From Blepharisma stoltei (Eukaryota; Ciliophora; Heterotrichea; Heterotrichida; Blepharismidae), in contig CAJZBQ010000036.1 in the NCBI GenBank assembly GCA_914767885.1, positions 1,302,001-1,366,000 on the forward strand: 64,000 bases of DNA. The letters are read 5' to 3'. A model generated the notes under the pieces. It made no database searches. It saw nothing but the letters and a program-made list of their open reading frames with translations, and was not told the origin of the DNA. Below, one piece after another: positions 1-11,124 of the stretch (position 1 is its first letter; each line of letters starts with the position of its first letter). A program made the position numbers and the translations under genes.

Positions 1-3000
1 AGGCCTGAAATTTGACGACTAGTAAAACTATTGTATATAGGCTGAAATTTATGCCTTCGAATCCTATAGAAGTGGGTGGACAAATTTTGATTATTGGATC
101 GAGTAGCTTTAATATGAATGGGCTGGGGATATATCAGCTTGAATATGGATTATCGGATTTATCAACATCCCAGGCTTTGTCTTTTAGCTATTCTTCTAGC
201 TCTTATACCTTATCTATAACAAATTTTGCGGAATATTCAAAACCAGCACTTATATCACTCCTTTTACAGTTTACTAATCCTTCAGTATCTGGGTTAACAA
301 GCCCTTTAATTATAAGAACTCTTAAAGCGGACGGAAACACTGTTATTGACGAAAATATATCAGACGCTACAGTAGAAATTTCTACCCTAAGCTCACCATT
401 ATCAGTATCAGTCAGCTACCCAGGATCTTCTACAAATCAAGCTACTGGGGCGTTTACTGATATAAGGATAAGCATTTCTCCACAGCTAGAAATCCCTGCT
501 AGTGGCTGAATCCAGGTGACACTTCCGAGTGGCTTTTCTATAAATTCATTAGTTGCACCTATTTGTAAAGTAAAGCCGACTTATATGACAGCGGCTACTG
601 CACAGTCTTGTTTTGTGGTAGGAAGCAAAATTGCAGTTCAGCTATTTGCGGACTCTGCTGGGGTTTATGGAAAATTCCAAGCTGGGGTGTCAAGCTATTT
701 TGAAATTTCCAATATTTACGCCCCAAAGAGCTCAGGGTGGTTTATTTTTGATTTTGGGACTTATGATAATAATTTCGGGTTTTTGGAGTCTGGGTCGGCT
801 ACTGTAAATATGGTAGCTTATGTACAATCTACGATTGCTGTAACTGCAGTTCATAGGTAAATTAATGTAATTTTTTAAAATTAATTGAAATTTTTTTTTC
901 TAATTTTATAAGAAAAATTGATTAATTTTTTGGTGATACTCAGCTCATACAGGACTTGATACTCCTACAGTCATTATTTTTTCTTGGACCGCCCAAGAAG
1001 ATGTGGCCAGCGGGGTTGCTTCTAGTAGTCCTTATAATGCCCAAGGCTTTGTAGAAATTAAATTCCCTAGTATGTCAGGGGGGAACAATCTTTTTAGAAC
1101 TGATTTAGGCCTAGGAGTTTCTGTTGGGGCTTCAGTTCCATGTTTAGGGGTCTCTGGTATTCTTCCTGCATCTGGATCTTCTCTAAGCTGTATAATTACA
1201 ACATTGCCAAGCTCAGCCTCATCAAGCACCCCTGCAATCATTACAATTTCAAATTTTCTTGCAATTTCTAATTTCCTCCTCATGAACTTTTTCCTCATGG
1301 AGCTATTTTTTTTATATTTATTTAAAAATTGTTTTTAAATTTAAATAAATTAGCTTTATAATTGTCTCTATTTATATATAAAATACTTTAAAAAAATTGT
1401 TGGTAAAGGTTAATTACCCAAAGCATTAAATTTTTTTATATCTTTCGCTTTTACAAAAAGAAGTAAGACATCAAGCATTATTATCCATTTCCCAGGCATA
1501 AAATACGTCCAGACCACCAATTCTCCTACATACACTATCACAACCTACCAAGTCACCAACCGAATTCGAGCAGATTTAGACACAGGGACTTATACAGGAA
1601 GCGCCGGGACTTCTCCTCCTTCCTCCACTACTTCAGGTGTAACTATGACTTTGTCCAGTTTTACAGTCCAGTCTACCTCAACTTTGGCGTCTGGCAGTGC
1701 TTTTACAACCTCTTCCGCGACTGGATCTACCCTTCCTTATTTACTATTCCAAATAACACCTACCCATGATTTAGGATATTGTCAATACGCCACAGTTTCC
1801 TGTACCATTGATGGGGCTGCAAAGACCTGTTTATGCTACCCAGGGATTGACATGATTATGGTGACTTTAACTGCAAGCTTGGCGGCTGGGACACATACTT
1901 ATTCAATTGCTGGGCTTTACAACCCTGAATCAGTCCCTACAACTCAAGATGATCTTGTACTATATACCTGTGGAAATCAGGCTATGGTTGAAAGTTTTAC
2001 TTTTACAGGGAAAATACCTACTTTGACCCCTGGAGGGTTCATGAATCCAAATGTGGAGCCTACAAGTTATGGCCAAGGCTACGTATTTGTGCAATATATA
2101 TTTTTTTTCTCTAAATAAAGTTTATAAAAGTGCTATAAAATATTTTTGTCATTAATATAAAATAATATACATTTACATTCTCCCCTGTTCACGCCATCCC
2201 AGCTGGCGGCTCTGCACAAGTAATTTTCCCTTCTTCTTATTCTTTATCTAGCAGTTCTCCCTCCCCCTATTGCAGCACCGTCTTTTTATCAATCCTTGAC
2301 CAATCCGGCTCGACCTGTACAGTCACTTCTAATACCATTACAATCTCAATCCCTCAAACTCTTTACTCCCAAAACATAATCTACATCAAAGTCCGGGGTG
2401 TAAAAAACCCTTCTGCCTCTTCCTCAGGGACTTTTACATTTAAAACCAAAAATTCATCAGGCAGAACTATTGATATGGACTCCACAATCCCTGGAATTAC
2501 CTTTACGACTGCTTACAGTACAAAATCTATTACAGACCTAGGCTTGTATTTATACCCATCCTCTGCTAATGCTACAGCAATCTACGCATTTGAATTTCAA
2601 GCTTCTGAATATTTAGGAGCTGGAGGGACTATCCAAATAGTGTTCCCTTTAACTCAGTTTGGGATATTGAAAACTCCTCCTATCTGTAGGATCACAAACT
2701 CTATATCAAGATATTCTTCCTGCTCAGCCACCGCCAGTACTGTTACTATAGTTACTGGGACTGACCCTATATCAGGAAAAGTCTTAATTTCTATATTAAA
2801 TATCAGAAATTTCGACCAAGGCCAAAGCTCAGAATTTATGGTCACAACTTCTTATGATGGGGTTACTCTTCAACAGACGCCTTCTTCTACATATTTTGCT
2901 ACTACAACGGCTCAGTCTCCATCACTTACTGTAACTTCTATTGTTTTTTTCCCTAAAAATGAAGGAGAACTGGCGACTTATCAGTTTTATTTTACCCCTA

Positions 3001-5789
3001 AATATGATATTGAGGAAGATGAGAGTATTGTGATAACTTTTCCTTTTCAGTTTGACCATGATTTGGGGGAGAATTTTTATTGCTGGGCGACAGGGATGAC
3101 TGGGTATTTGGAGTGCTATTTGATTAGGTCGTATAACTTGATTGTGTCAAAACATGACGCGTTTAAGGCGTGCTCAAGCTGCCAAATAGTGCTATTCTTA
3201 ATTATCTTTATATTTTTTAAATTTTTTTGAAAAAAACTTAATTTTTATTATAAAAATAAAAAATTGCAATTAATATAGGTAGGAATTAAGGAAAAAAGGA
3301 TATATACTTATGGAATAAAAAATCCAAATTACAGCGGCTCAGCCACAGATTCAATAAAAATAGGAATTTTAAGTGGAAGCTCTTATAAAGAATACAATGA
3401 ATATGCCGGCACAATAACCACAGTTGCAGCTCCAAAGTACAACAACTTAATGAATACCACCACAGATAACCTCTACGCTCGATATACAGGCACTTTTTTC
3501 TTCAATTTCACCACAACTAGCAGCATCCCAGTTTCCAGCAACGGCGGCGAAATTTGGGTAAAATTCCCTTCTGATTACGTTTTAATGGACTCAAATTTCC
3601 ATTGTCGCTCTACCAATAGCTGGGCTGATGGACTTCCCAATTGCACTTTACAATATGACACAATTCGGGTAAAAGGCCAAACAGCCCAATATAAAGGGAA
3701 TTTAGGGCTTTATATTGACAATGTTCCGCATCCTTTACAAGAAGGCTTTGCAGGGTTTATTGATGTAGAGATTTATGATGGGTTTAATTATATAATTCTT
3801 GATAGGAGCTACCCGAATTTGAATCCAAATCGGTTTAATTATTCGTACCCTGGGCCACTGCTACATGTAAACGGTGATGAAAATTTTGTGGTAAGGAGAG
3901 GGTGTATGTCAGAATTTATTACAATTACACTGGATTATCCATGCGGGCTGAATCTTACCCTTGTTCCAGCTTCGAATAAGTTTATTTCGTATCAAATAAA
4001 ATTTACTGTTAATTTTTTACTAAAAAAATCTATTTTATAGAAAATATAGGATTTATTAAAATTTTTTTCTGTTTATTCTTGGTAAATAGTATAATTTCTA
4101 CCCTCCCAATATTTATATTAATACAGGCGACACCTCAGCTAGCTTTAGGGTCTCGATTCCTTCTGATACTGAAGATACCGAATACGCTATTTCTTGGACC
4201 ACCACAGGAGACTACACCCCTCCTTTTTACAGTCAAATTTTAGTATCCACTTTTAACGTCTCCAAAGACATTTCAGTCGCCATCACCCCTGAAGAAATCA
4301 TGCCAATCCCGCTTGGCGGCAGCTCTTTTCCTATAAAAATTGTCCTTCAAAGTGCCCCTGACTCTGACATCACAATTCAGCTTACAATTGACAGCTCCAT
4401 TACAGGGATAACATTATCAGCTAACAGCCTGACCTATAAAGCTGAGGTCTATGACCAAAATTTTACCATTTCAGTATCCAGTACTGTGACTGTCAAAAAC
4501 TGCACAGTCCATTATTCAGTAAGTGGGACTAATGCAGACTCTTATTCTTTTACTGCAAATTCTCAGACTTTTGAAATCTTTAATGATACTGAAACTTTGG
4601 AAATTTTGAGTGTTTCACCTATAAATAATACAAGGGCAACTGCGACTATAAGGATTTCGACGACCAAGGTATGTACTTGCTATTATCAATATTCATTAAA
4701 AGGCACCACAAATCCAAGCCTTTCTGATGTCGTCGATAAGATAACCCCATTATCAACTACTAGGACTATTTATGGCAGTGTCAGAATATTTAGTTCTTTA
4801 TCAGAAGAAATCGTAATTACTGGGTTAACTGCACAAACTTACTATACAATTTATGTGTGGGGTATCGATTTGTTAGGAAATTCGACTGAAACCTCCACAA
4901 ATGCGGATTTTACGACATATGACCGGTATAAAGCAGCAGAAATTTCGCTGCAGTTTGGCCAGTCTTATGTAAATTCTGTTGAAATTTCTACAATTGCGGC
5001 TGAAATTTCGCTGTTGTTAAGTATTCATCCTTGGAGGGTGCTAAATGTCCCAGTTCCGGAAGTAGAAAACCTGAGCAGTACTAGTGTTACTTTTTATATA
5101 ATGGACAAGCCAGATTCTGATGCTTATCCAGAGCCTATTGATATGGTTCCAATTCTATCTGCAGCTAAAGGTAAGCTGAGCTCTAGCCTTAATAACTTTA
5201 ATGCTGCCCAAACTATTACAGGGACTGAATTAGTGATTAAGGAATGCGCATTTTCGACTTATCCTTATGTTTTAAACTCAAGTGACTATAAAAGTATAAT
5301 CTTTTTATAATGAATATAAGTGTTCCTATAGTATGGTTTGATCAAAATTATTTATTTTCGATATTTTTCTTTGTACATAGGCAAAAGTAATGATTTTTAT
5401 CAGGAAATGTCCCTATTCAAAAACCAGGAGCATTATCGTACTGCCTTATGGCAATATAATTATTAACTGCAAATGGCATATCATTTTCAGCTGCACTAGA
5501 AAATGATGGGTATATTTATTCTATATTAGAACTCACTAATACCTCTAAAAAGGTCCCTTATTCTTTTCAAGTTTTTAATGGGAATAATTATGCGAATAAG
5601 CCTGCTATGAGTATTAAAGCACAAGCTACTGCAGGAGTGGCTGTGAATTCTACATATTCAAGCCTATCCCAATACACGCAGTACACTCTAAATGTGATTT
5701 GTACGAATACTTATCCTATTTTCCCTGACGTTGCGTATGATTCAGGAGTAGCCACCATTATACATATAACGCCTAATTCTCCCCGATAA
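1..5789 (+). CDS. Large Ser/Thr-rich extracellular repeat protein, C-terminal part, split by six IESs
   Basis: The reading frame is open at the left edge (frame of base 3), so the N-terminus lies outside the window. The stop is TAA at 5787-5789. The protein is a chain of beta-rich, Ser/Thr/Gly-rich domains of roughly 130-150 residues that repeat a hydrophobic IxFPxxY-like strand (for example VIFPSSYSLS near 2220 and VKFPSDYVLM near 3560) plus paired Cys residues. One stretch near 4600-4930 resembles a fibronectin III fold (YYTIYVWGIDLLGNSTE). I see no enzyme motif. A secreted or cell-surface protein is inferred from composition. In-frame TGA (for example at 507-509, ASG-W-IQV) is read as Trp. 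A residual frame break remains near 5455. Family name unknown. Confidence 0.75.
858..936. other. IES, 79 bp, TA-bounded
   Basis: Contains stops. TA at 858-859 and TA at 937-938 give AVHR-YSAHTG in frame when fused. The GT/AG pair in the area does not restore the frame. Confidence 0.7.
1304..1438. other. IES, about 135 bp, TA-bounded
   Basis: AT-rich insert with stops. Joining the TA at 1304-1305 to the TA at 1439-1440 keeps the frame (MEL-SFAFTKRSKTSS) and leads into a well-formed domain, IIIHFPGIKYVQ. A neighbouring TA could be the true edge. Confidence 0.55.
2095..2165. other. IES, 71 bp, TA-bounded
   Basis: Follows FVQY. Fusing TA 2095-2096 with TA 2166-2167 gives FVQY-TFTFSPVHAIPAGG, continuing the protein in frame. 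No GT donor exists at the break. Confidence 0.65.
3187..3279. other. IES, 93 bp, TA-bounded
   Basis: Removal between TA 3187-3188 and TA 3280-3281 fuses SSCQI to GIKEKRIYTYGIKNP in frame. The insert is over 80% AT. Confidence 0.6.
4010..4091. other. IES, 82 bp, TA-bounded
   Basis: Fusion of TA 4010-4011 with TA 4092-4093 gives YQIKFTVN-FYPPNIYINTGD in frame. Confidence 0.65.
5297..5377. other. IES, 81 bp, TA-bounded
   Basis: Fusion gives SSDYKSI-GKSNDFYQEM in frame. Shortly downstream, near 5455, the frame shifts again without a clear TA pair, so this part of the gene is not fully solved. Confidence 0.5.
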
Positions 5790-6300
5790 ATTGGAATAAA
5801 AATCCTATTCCAGTTTAAGGGGATTTATTTATTTTAAAAAAAATCATATTAACTAAAATAATTTATAAACTTTCTAAAATTAAAAAAATAAATTGAACGA
5901 ATATATTCGAATTTTAATTATTTTATGTAAATTTTAATTCAAAATTAATTGATTTAGTGTGAAAATGTGAAGTAATATTCTAATTGTATTTTTCCCTATT
6001 AATTAATCAAAACTAATTTTATTAAAAGTTCGTATTTTTCAATTATAAATTTTCCTATTAAAAATAATTTTTTTAAGTAAAGGTGGAAATTTATTAATAT
6101 TTTGTTCAATTCAAAGAGGAGTAAGAAGCCAAACCCAACTCCTTTGAATATAAATAGCGCAGCTATCTTGCCTTTACTTGCTTTCTTATTGTTTATTTTT
6201 TAAATAACAATTATTTTATACTATTTTATCCATTCCTATCTCTCTAAACTCCTAATTCTTACTGCTAAAATCACTAAAAAACAGATTAATTTTAAAATAT
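5790..6300. other. Intergenic, AT-rich
   Basis: Separates a + strand gene end from a - strand gene end (convergent). No coding signal, repeat or RNA gene seen. Confidence 0.6.
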
Positions 6301-7383
6301 TTATCCCTGGTACAGCTTTTCTGTGATCAGCTCCAAAATTTTTTCTCTTTTCGTCAGCTCATCCATAAACTTCTGCTTCAAATAGTCATTAAGCTTCTTA
6401 ATCGAGCTCATTTTGACCTGCTGCACGTGCTCTTTAGTATCTTCATAGCATTCCTGTATCAATTTAAACAATTCTCCTTTATTTTCCACTTCTCGCCTAT
6501 ACGCTTCTCTAGCAGCCCTTGCGTTATTTTTTTCCACTTTTAGCTGTCTTTGTAGCTTATACACATAATTTTGTGTATTTAAAGAGCTGATTTCTTCTCT
6601 TTCAGTATTTATAGGGTTATTTACCATAGCAGGGGATACTCTTTTGTCAGAAATACAGTCAGGAGGGATCGTGCTCAGGCTTCTCGGCATCTCAATCGGT
6701 GGCAACTTCATTTTTTTCTTTTTCAGCTTAAAAAGTTTGTCTTGGAGTCCTTTAATCTCTATATCTCTTTCTTTTAAATTTATTGCCAGCTTTTTATTTT
6801 CTCTTTCTAAGCTGTTATTCTTTGATTCTATCATAAAAACTGACGCTTTTAGCAGCTCAAGCTCTTCTGTCAATTTTATTTCTTTTTCAGCCAAGCTGTC
6901 AATAAACTCGAATTTTTCCTTTTTTTCCTTTTCCAGCTGTTTGCTGATTTCTTTTAATTTTGTATTAAAAATAGCCCCTAAGGCTTCTTCTTTTTGTGAT
7001 AACATTTCTTGGACTTTGTCTTTCATAAGCTCGATACTGTCGAATAGGTTCTCATAGGAGCCTGAGACTGATTTTACGTCATCTTTGGAAAGCTTGAAAA
7101 TGCTTTTGCGTCCGGAGAGCTCGTCTTGGTAGCCTCTGATTAAATTTTTGAAGCTTATTTCTGCTTTCATGGCTTGGCTGTCTTTCTTTTGAAGAAATTC
7201 CAAATGGGTGCTGAGTTTGAGGTTTTCGCGTTTTAATGCGTCGTTTTCTTTTTGGAGGTCAGAAATTTGGTTTTGGAAACGGAGGATTTGGTCACGTATT
7301 GTGGCGCCTGGGTTTTTTAGCAGAGGGGATTTTGATTCTGTAAGAATATCGTCTTTGGATTTTGACTTTAAGAGAGAGTCCAT
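6301..7383 (-). CDS. Coiled-coil protein, 360 aa
   Basis: Single uninterrupted frame with its ATG at 7383 and no IES or intron. Two long heptad-rich regions (about residues 25-75 and 120-225) are full of Glu/Lys/Leu, for example QISDLQKENDALKRENLKLS. A Pro/Ser linker with KLPPIEMPRSLS lies near residue 230. A third helix follows (residues 265-350), rich in Arg and Lys. No enzymatic motif or membrane segment is seen. A cytoskeletal or basal-body role is only a guess from the coiled coil. It is one of few genes here free of inserts. Confidence 0.85.
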   Translation of the reverse strand: MDSLLKSKSKDDILTESKSPLLKNPGATIRDQILRFQNQISDLQKENDALKRENLKLSTHLEFLQKKDSQAMKAEISFKNLIRGYQDELSGRKSIFKLSKDDVKSVSGSYENLFDSIELMKDKVQEMLSQKEEALGAIFNTKLKEISKQLEKEKKEKFEFIDSLAEKEIKLTEELELLKASVFMIESKNNSLERENKKLAINLKERDIEIKGLQDKLFKLKKKKMKLPPIEMPRSLSTIPPDCISDKRVSPAMVNNPINTEREEISSLNTQNYVYKLQRQLKVEKNNARAAREAYRREVENKGELFKLIQECYEDTKEHVQQVKMSSIKKLNDYLKQKFMDELTKREKILELITEKLYQG

Positions 7384-7565
7384 AGAGAATTATTTTGATG
7401 GCAATATTATTATTTTTGGTTGGCTTAAGTAGGCATAAGAAATTGAGTCGTTTTAGGGCTAGAAATGCTAGAAATGTAGATTACTAAGTATAGGATGATA
7501 ATTATAATCTGTCATATCTATAATATTTTTTTAGATATAATAGCGTTTTCGTACCAAAGTAAAAA

Positions 7566-7941
7566 GAGATTGTCCTGTGGATTTTCCATCAAAAATTCTG
7601 AATTAATGGAGAGAAAAGTGAACCACTTGTGCGGAGCTGTATAGGGAAATGATGAGTGTTGGAGATCGATGAAGTGAAATCGAGAACTTAAATAGAAATT
7701 GGCCATGGAGTTTTTTGAAGCTGAAGATGAGATTTTGTTAACCAAAAAGTTCAGGATTTTTGGCGGCCCACCTTGGATTAGTAATGTGTAAGTTGGTGAT
7801 TCATTGAAGATCTAAAGCATTTTAGAAGTGCGGAATTGCAATAGAAAGTATAAATTGGTCAATTGGAACTTTGCTTGTGAAAGATGTGCAATTTTGCAAG
7901 AAAGAAAGAGAGTCTGATATCTATCAGCGGTAAAGTCTTAA
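7566..7941 (+). CDS. Small Trp/Cys-rich protein, structure unresolved (possible pseudogene)
   Basis: With TGA as Trp, three blocks look coding: EIVLWIFHQKFW...EIDE up to about 7673, MEFFEAEDEILLTKKFRIFG from 7705, and NWNFACERCAILQERKRV ending at TAA 7939-7941. The blocks could be joined by GT...AG segments of 22 nt (7674-7695) and 30 nt. Those sizes would be unusual, since the clear introns here are 15 nt. The start is not identified. It could be a decayed gene. Family unknown. Confidence 0.35.
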
Positions 7942-8239
7942 TAACAGTAATAATCTTTCATATCTGCAAAATAATGGAAAATAGTATAATAATATTAGAA
8001 GCATATTAATATGCTTTAGGTAATCAGTTCTATATAGAAATAAATTATTTTTTAAATATCTAGACATCCTATAATAATTGCTAATTAAATTCTATTTTTA
8101 TATATCGTTGATGCTTTATTTCATGGTTTTATACTATAAACCTCTAAGTGTATCACAAATAACCCCATAAAAAGGCTCTTAACCTTCATTTCTACTTATT
8201 ATCTATTTTTAATAAGTTACACTATCCTATCATAATAAC

Positions 8240-10873
8240 ATGGATTCCAAAGTCCAAGAATTTGACTCTATATGAGTCCTATCAAATTTATGAAAAGAAA
8301 AATCCCTCTTCAAAACCAAGCTTCCCCTCCCTGACACCTTATTATCAGACGCCTTTGCAAGATACTCAGTCAGGTGATTATTTACAGATTCCAGCGGATT
8401 TATTAAAAAGAAATGCGACGAAAGCACAAAAACCGAGACCATTCTGCATCGATTTTTATTAACTTTAGGTTAATAAATAGAAATTAAATAGGGAATAAAT
8501 ATAAATAATTGGATATTATAGATAAAAGGATAGGAGAAGATCTAAATACAATCTCGTCACAGCCACAGGTGGATCTACATCATCATAAGGTTTCTGAGCC
8601 TATTATTTCTTCGTATATCTCGTATAACGATTTTCACCCACTTACAAAGCAGCAGACTATTATTAAAATTACAAGTGGCGTAGGCACATCAGAAGCTATA
8701 CAAATGCTGCCAAGGCCAAATGGAGACTATAGCAGCCGGTTTTTAGCTGAAGTTAGAAAAGATGAAGGGAGAAATATTTATAAGTTTTATATACTGGCTT
8801 TCTATAAATACATAAAAAAAACGATAAAAATACATAAAAATCAATAAAAATGCATATAAATACTAAAAAATCAATCTAAAAAGATATAAAACTTATAATT
8901 ATCAAGGAGTCGAGCAAAAAATTGTCGTTTGTGGGGCAAAATACAAAAAATTCTTGACTGATTTAAGCGAAATTGTTATTGAAGCACTTCAAAAAAACAC
9001 GTCATTTAGGATCTTACAAGCCACTTTTTGCTTTGTGGAAGATGAAAAATTCAATCTCTGGTTTCTTGGCAGCTTAAACTGCTATGGAAAACATGTGACA
9101 ATTAAACCAAAGCCCAGCTTAAAAGAAATCATCGTCGACCCTATGGCCAGCACATACTCTTTTGGAGGGCCAAGTGTGTATAATCAAACACTTGGCGGTT
9201 TTTATACAAAAGCAAGCTATTCAGCAGCAGGACTTGGCCTTAAAACAACCCTAAAACGAGGCTGCCCAGGCAGTTTTTGCAATTTTGTTATAAAAAGTAA
9301 GGCTCAGCTCACAAAAGATGAAATGGACTATGACGATCTATTAAATGAGGTCAGAAAAATCTATATAAATGGTCTTGAAAAAGAGTACACAAGGATGAAA
9401 CTTTCCCTTAGATCTGATTATTTGCTTACTCCCCTTTATCCGCGAGCGAAACAAAAAAATTTGTTTGTTATGGATGGTAGCTAGTCAAAAACTTTATAGT
9501 AATTTTTTTTTCAAAATTTAAAAGCCAAAAATTATTTTAATTTGTAATATTTATGTTTTTAAAATGCAAGCTATTTAAGATCAAGCAGAAGTAGCTAGAG
9601 ATTTCATTATAATAATTATTGCTTATATTAAAAAATTTTTTGTTCACTTATGGAGGGTGGGCTTTACCCAAAAATTAAGGATTTTCCAATGTTTTTGTTT
9701 GCGCACAGAGGGGAGAGTTAAAGAAATTTCCAATAAAAAGCTTAAAGCAGTAAAAAATGATATCCCTTATAAATATACCTATTTTCAATAAATATACCGA
9801 TTTTGCTAGCAAATAAATAATAAAATGACTATAATTATCCGCTCACTAGGCTATTTTTTTCAAAATTATTATTGTTAGTTGCTTATTTTTGAACATTGCA
9901 ACCTACATGTGGAATCTTTTCCACGTGTGAAAAGATGATTTCACATGTGGAATCTTTTCACATGTCGAAAAGATTCCACATGTAGGTTGCAATGTTCAAA
10001 AACAGGCAACTAACAATACTATATAAAATTGCCCAATATCGCCATCATTTTTATTGTAAATGAGAATACATTTTATTTGGGAAATTATTATTAGAAAAAT
10101 CAGGGATAAAAAAACAAGACCAGCTAGTCGAAGTTGATGCAAATCAGCTACGTCGGTCTTTATTAATAAAAGACCAAGAGCTCCTCGAAGACAGACTTAA
10201 TTTAAACGAGCTAGGTCTTAAAAACCCATTTCACTATTACGACATTGTACAAGTATGTGACCGATGCTACGAAATTTATAAGTTATTAAGAAACAACAAC
10301 CCTGAAGACAATTCAATAGAAAAAAATGAAAGATTGTCTCTACGGGCGTCAAGACCAATGACAGGGTCTCGGCCAATGACGTCAAAATCAAAGAACTCTC
10401 GGCCATCGCTCATGACCCAGAGCTCAACTGCTAGCATTGTAGTCCATTCTTCAAAGTCCAATAGGACTCATGACAATCTTTCGACTATTGCGACTGAGAG
10501 AAGAAGAAGCTCTCTTATTACGCCCATAGGGATGATTGATAAAGATAATATTGACGATTTATTGACTGACATGGACCATTTAATGCTAGAAGAAGAACTT
10601 GACTCAAAAATCGTAAACAGAAATATCAATTATTGGTCGAAGTCGTTAAAAAGGACTAAAACAAATATGGCAGAGGCACAGAGCGTTAAAAACACCCCTC
10701 TAATTGACACGAAAAAAGTAAAGGACACAAATTTTGAAGCGCTGACTATGAAACTTTTTCCGGACGCCAATCCGGATTTCTATCAAAGTCATAAGAAAAA
10801 AAAGAATTTTAAATATTATATCAAATCCCTCAAAGAAGATAAGTTTGAAAAGAAAAAAGATAATTACTTATAA
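8240..10873 (+). CDS. Conserved protein with CPGSFC and VCDRCY motifs
   Basis: Blocks in order: KPSFPSLTPYYQTPLQD (8300s); LDIIDKRIG...ITSGVG; YQGVEQKIVVCGAKYKKF; a Gly-rich YSFGGPSVYNQTLGGFYTK; CPGSFCNF near 9270; then, after a 585-bp insert, KDQELLEDRLNLNELG and YDIVQVCDRCYEIYKLL near 10240. A Ser/Arg-rich tail with repeated RPMT follows to TAA at 10873. I recall this architecture from conserved eukaryotic proteins of unknown function, but cannot name it. The ATG at 8240 is not in frame with the first block (a 25-nt GT...AG segment could bridge them), and the join across 8459-8520 is unsolved. Confidence 0.6.
8788..8899. other. IES, 112 bp, TA-bounded
   Basis: Fusion of TA 8788-8789 with TA 8900-8901 gives RNIYKFY-QGVEQKIVV in frame. 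Inside, an AAAAATACAT-like unit recurs in tandem. Confidence 0.7.
9640..9725 (+). mobile_element. Decayed fragment of CTCCGTGAGTGAAC MITE
   Basis: Carries TTCACTTATGGAGGGTGGG and GCGCACAGAGGGGAGAGTTA, diverged versions of the right end of the MITE seen intact at 11304, 21737 and 50538. Confidence 0.6.
9871..10017. repeat. 147-bp near-perfect palindrome
   Basis: Arms begin ATTGTTAGTTGC and contain GAACATTGCAACCTACATG. The centre repeats CACATGTGGAATC and AAAAGATT units. TA flanks both ends (9870-9871 and 10017-10018), as expected for a TA-targeting foldback element. Confidence 0.8.
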
Positions 10874-11124
10874 TTGACATAATAAATTCAAATCTCTTTT
10901 AAGTACACTTACTCCTCATCTTAAAAGTCCTGTTCCAATTTAAAAAGGGTATTTTTTTGAAAAAAAAAAATTTTTAGTAATTTATCGATTTAAATAGTAC
11001 TCCCAACATAGGTAATTTTTGTTTTTGGAGACAATAAATTGGGTATCAAAGAATTTCCATATAAATTATTTTTTTACATATAAAAATAATTTTGTTCCTA
11101 TTTAAAGGAAAGAGTTAGGATAAA
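10874..11124. other. Intergenic
   Basis: Short AT-rich spacer. Holds two copies of a TGTTCCAATTTAAA-like word (near 10930 and 11095) that recurs at inverted-repeat element ends elsewhere in the window. No gene. Confidence 0.5.

Larger units (their letters stand above)
9482..10066. other. Compound IES, 585 bp
   Basis: Lies between NLFVMDGS and YILFGKLLLEKSGIKKQ. TA 9482-9483 to TA 10067-10068 restores the frame. It contains a decayed copy of the GTTCACTCACGGAGGG element (9640-9725) and a 147-bp palindrome (9871-10017), so it appears to be layers of insertions. Confidence 0.55.
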
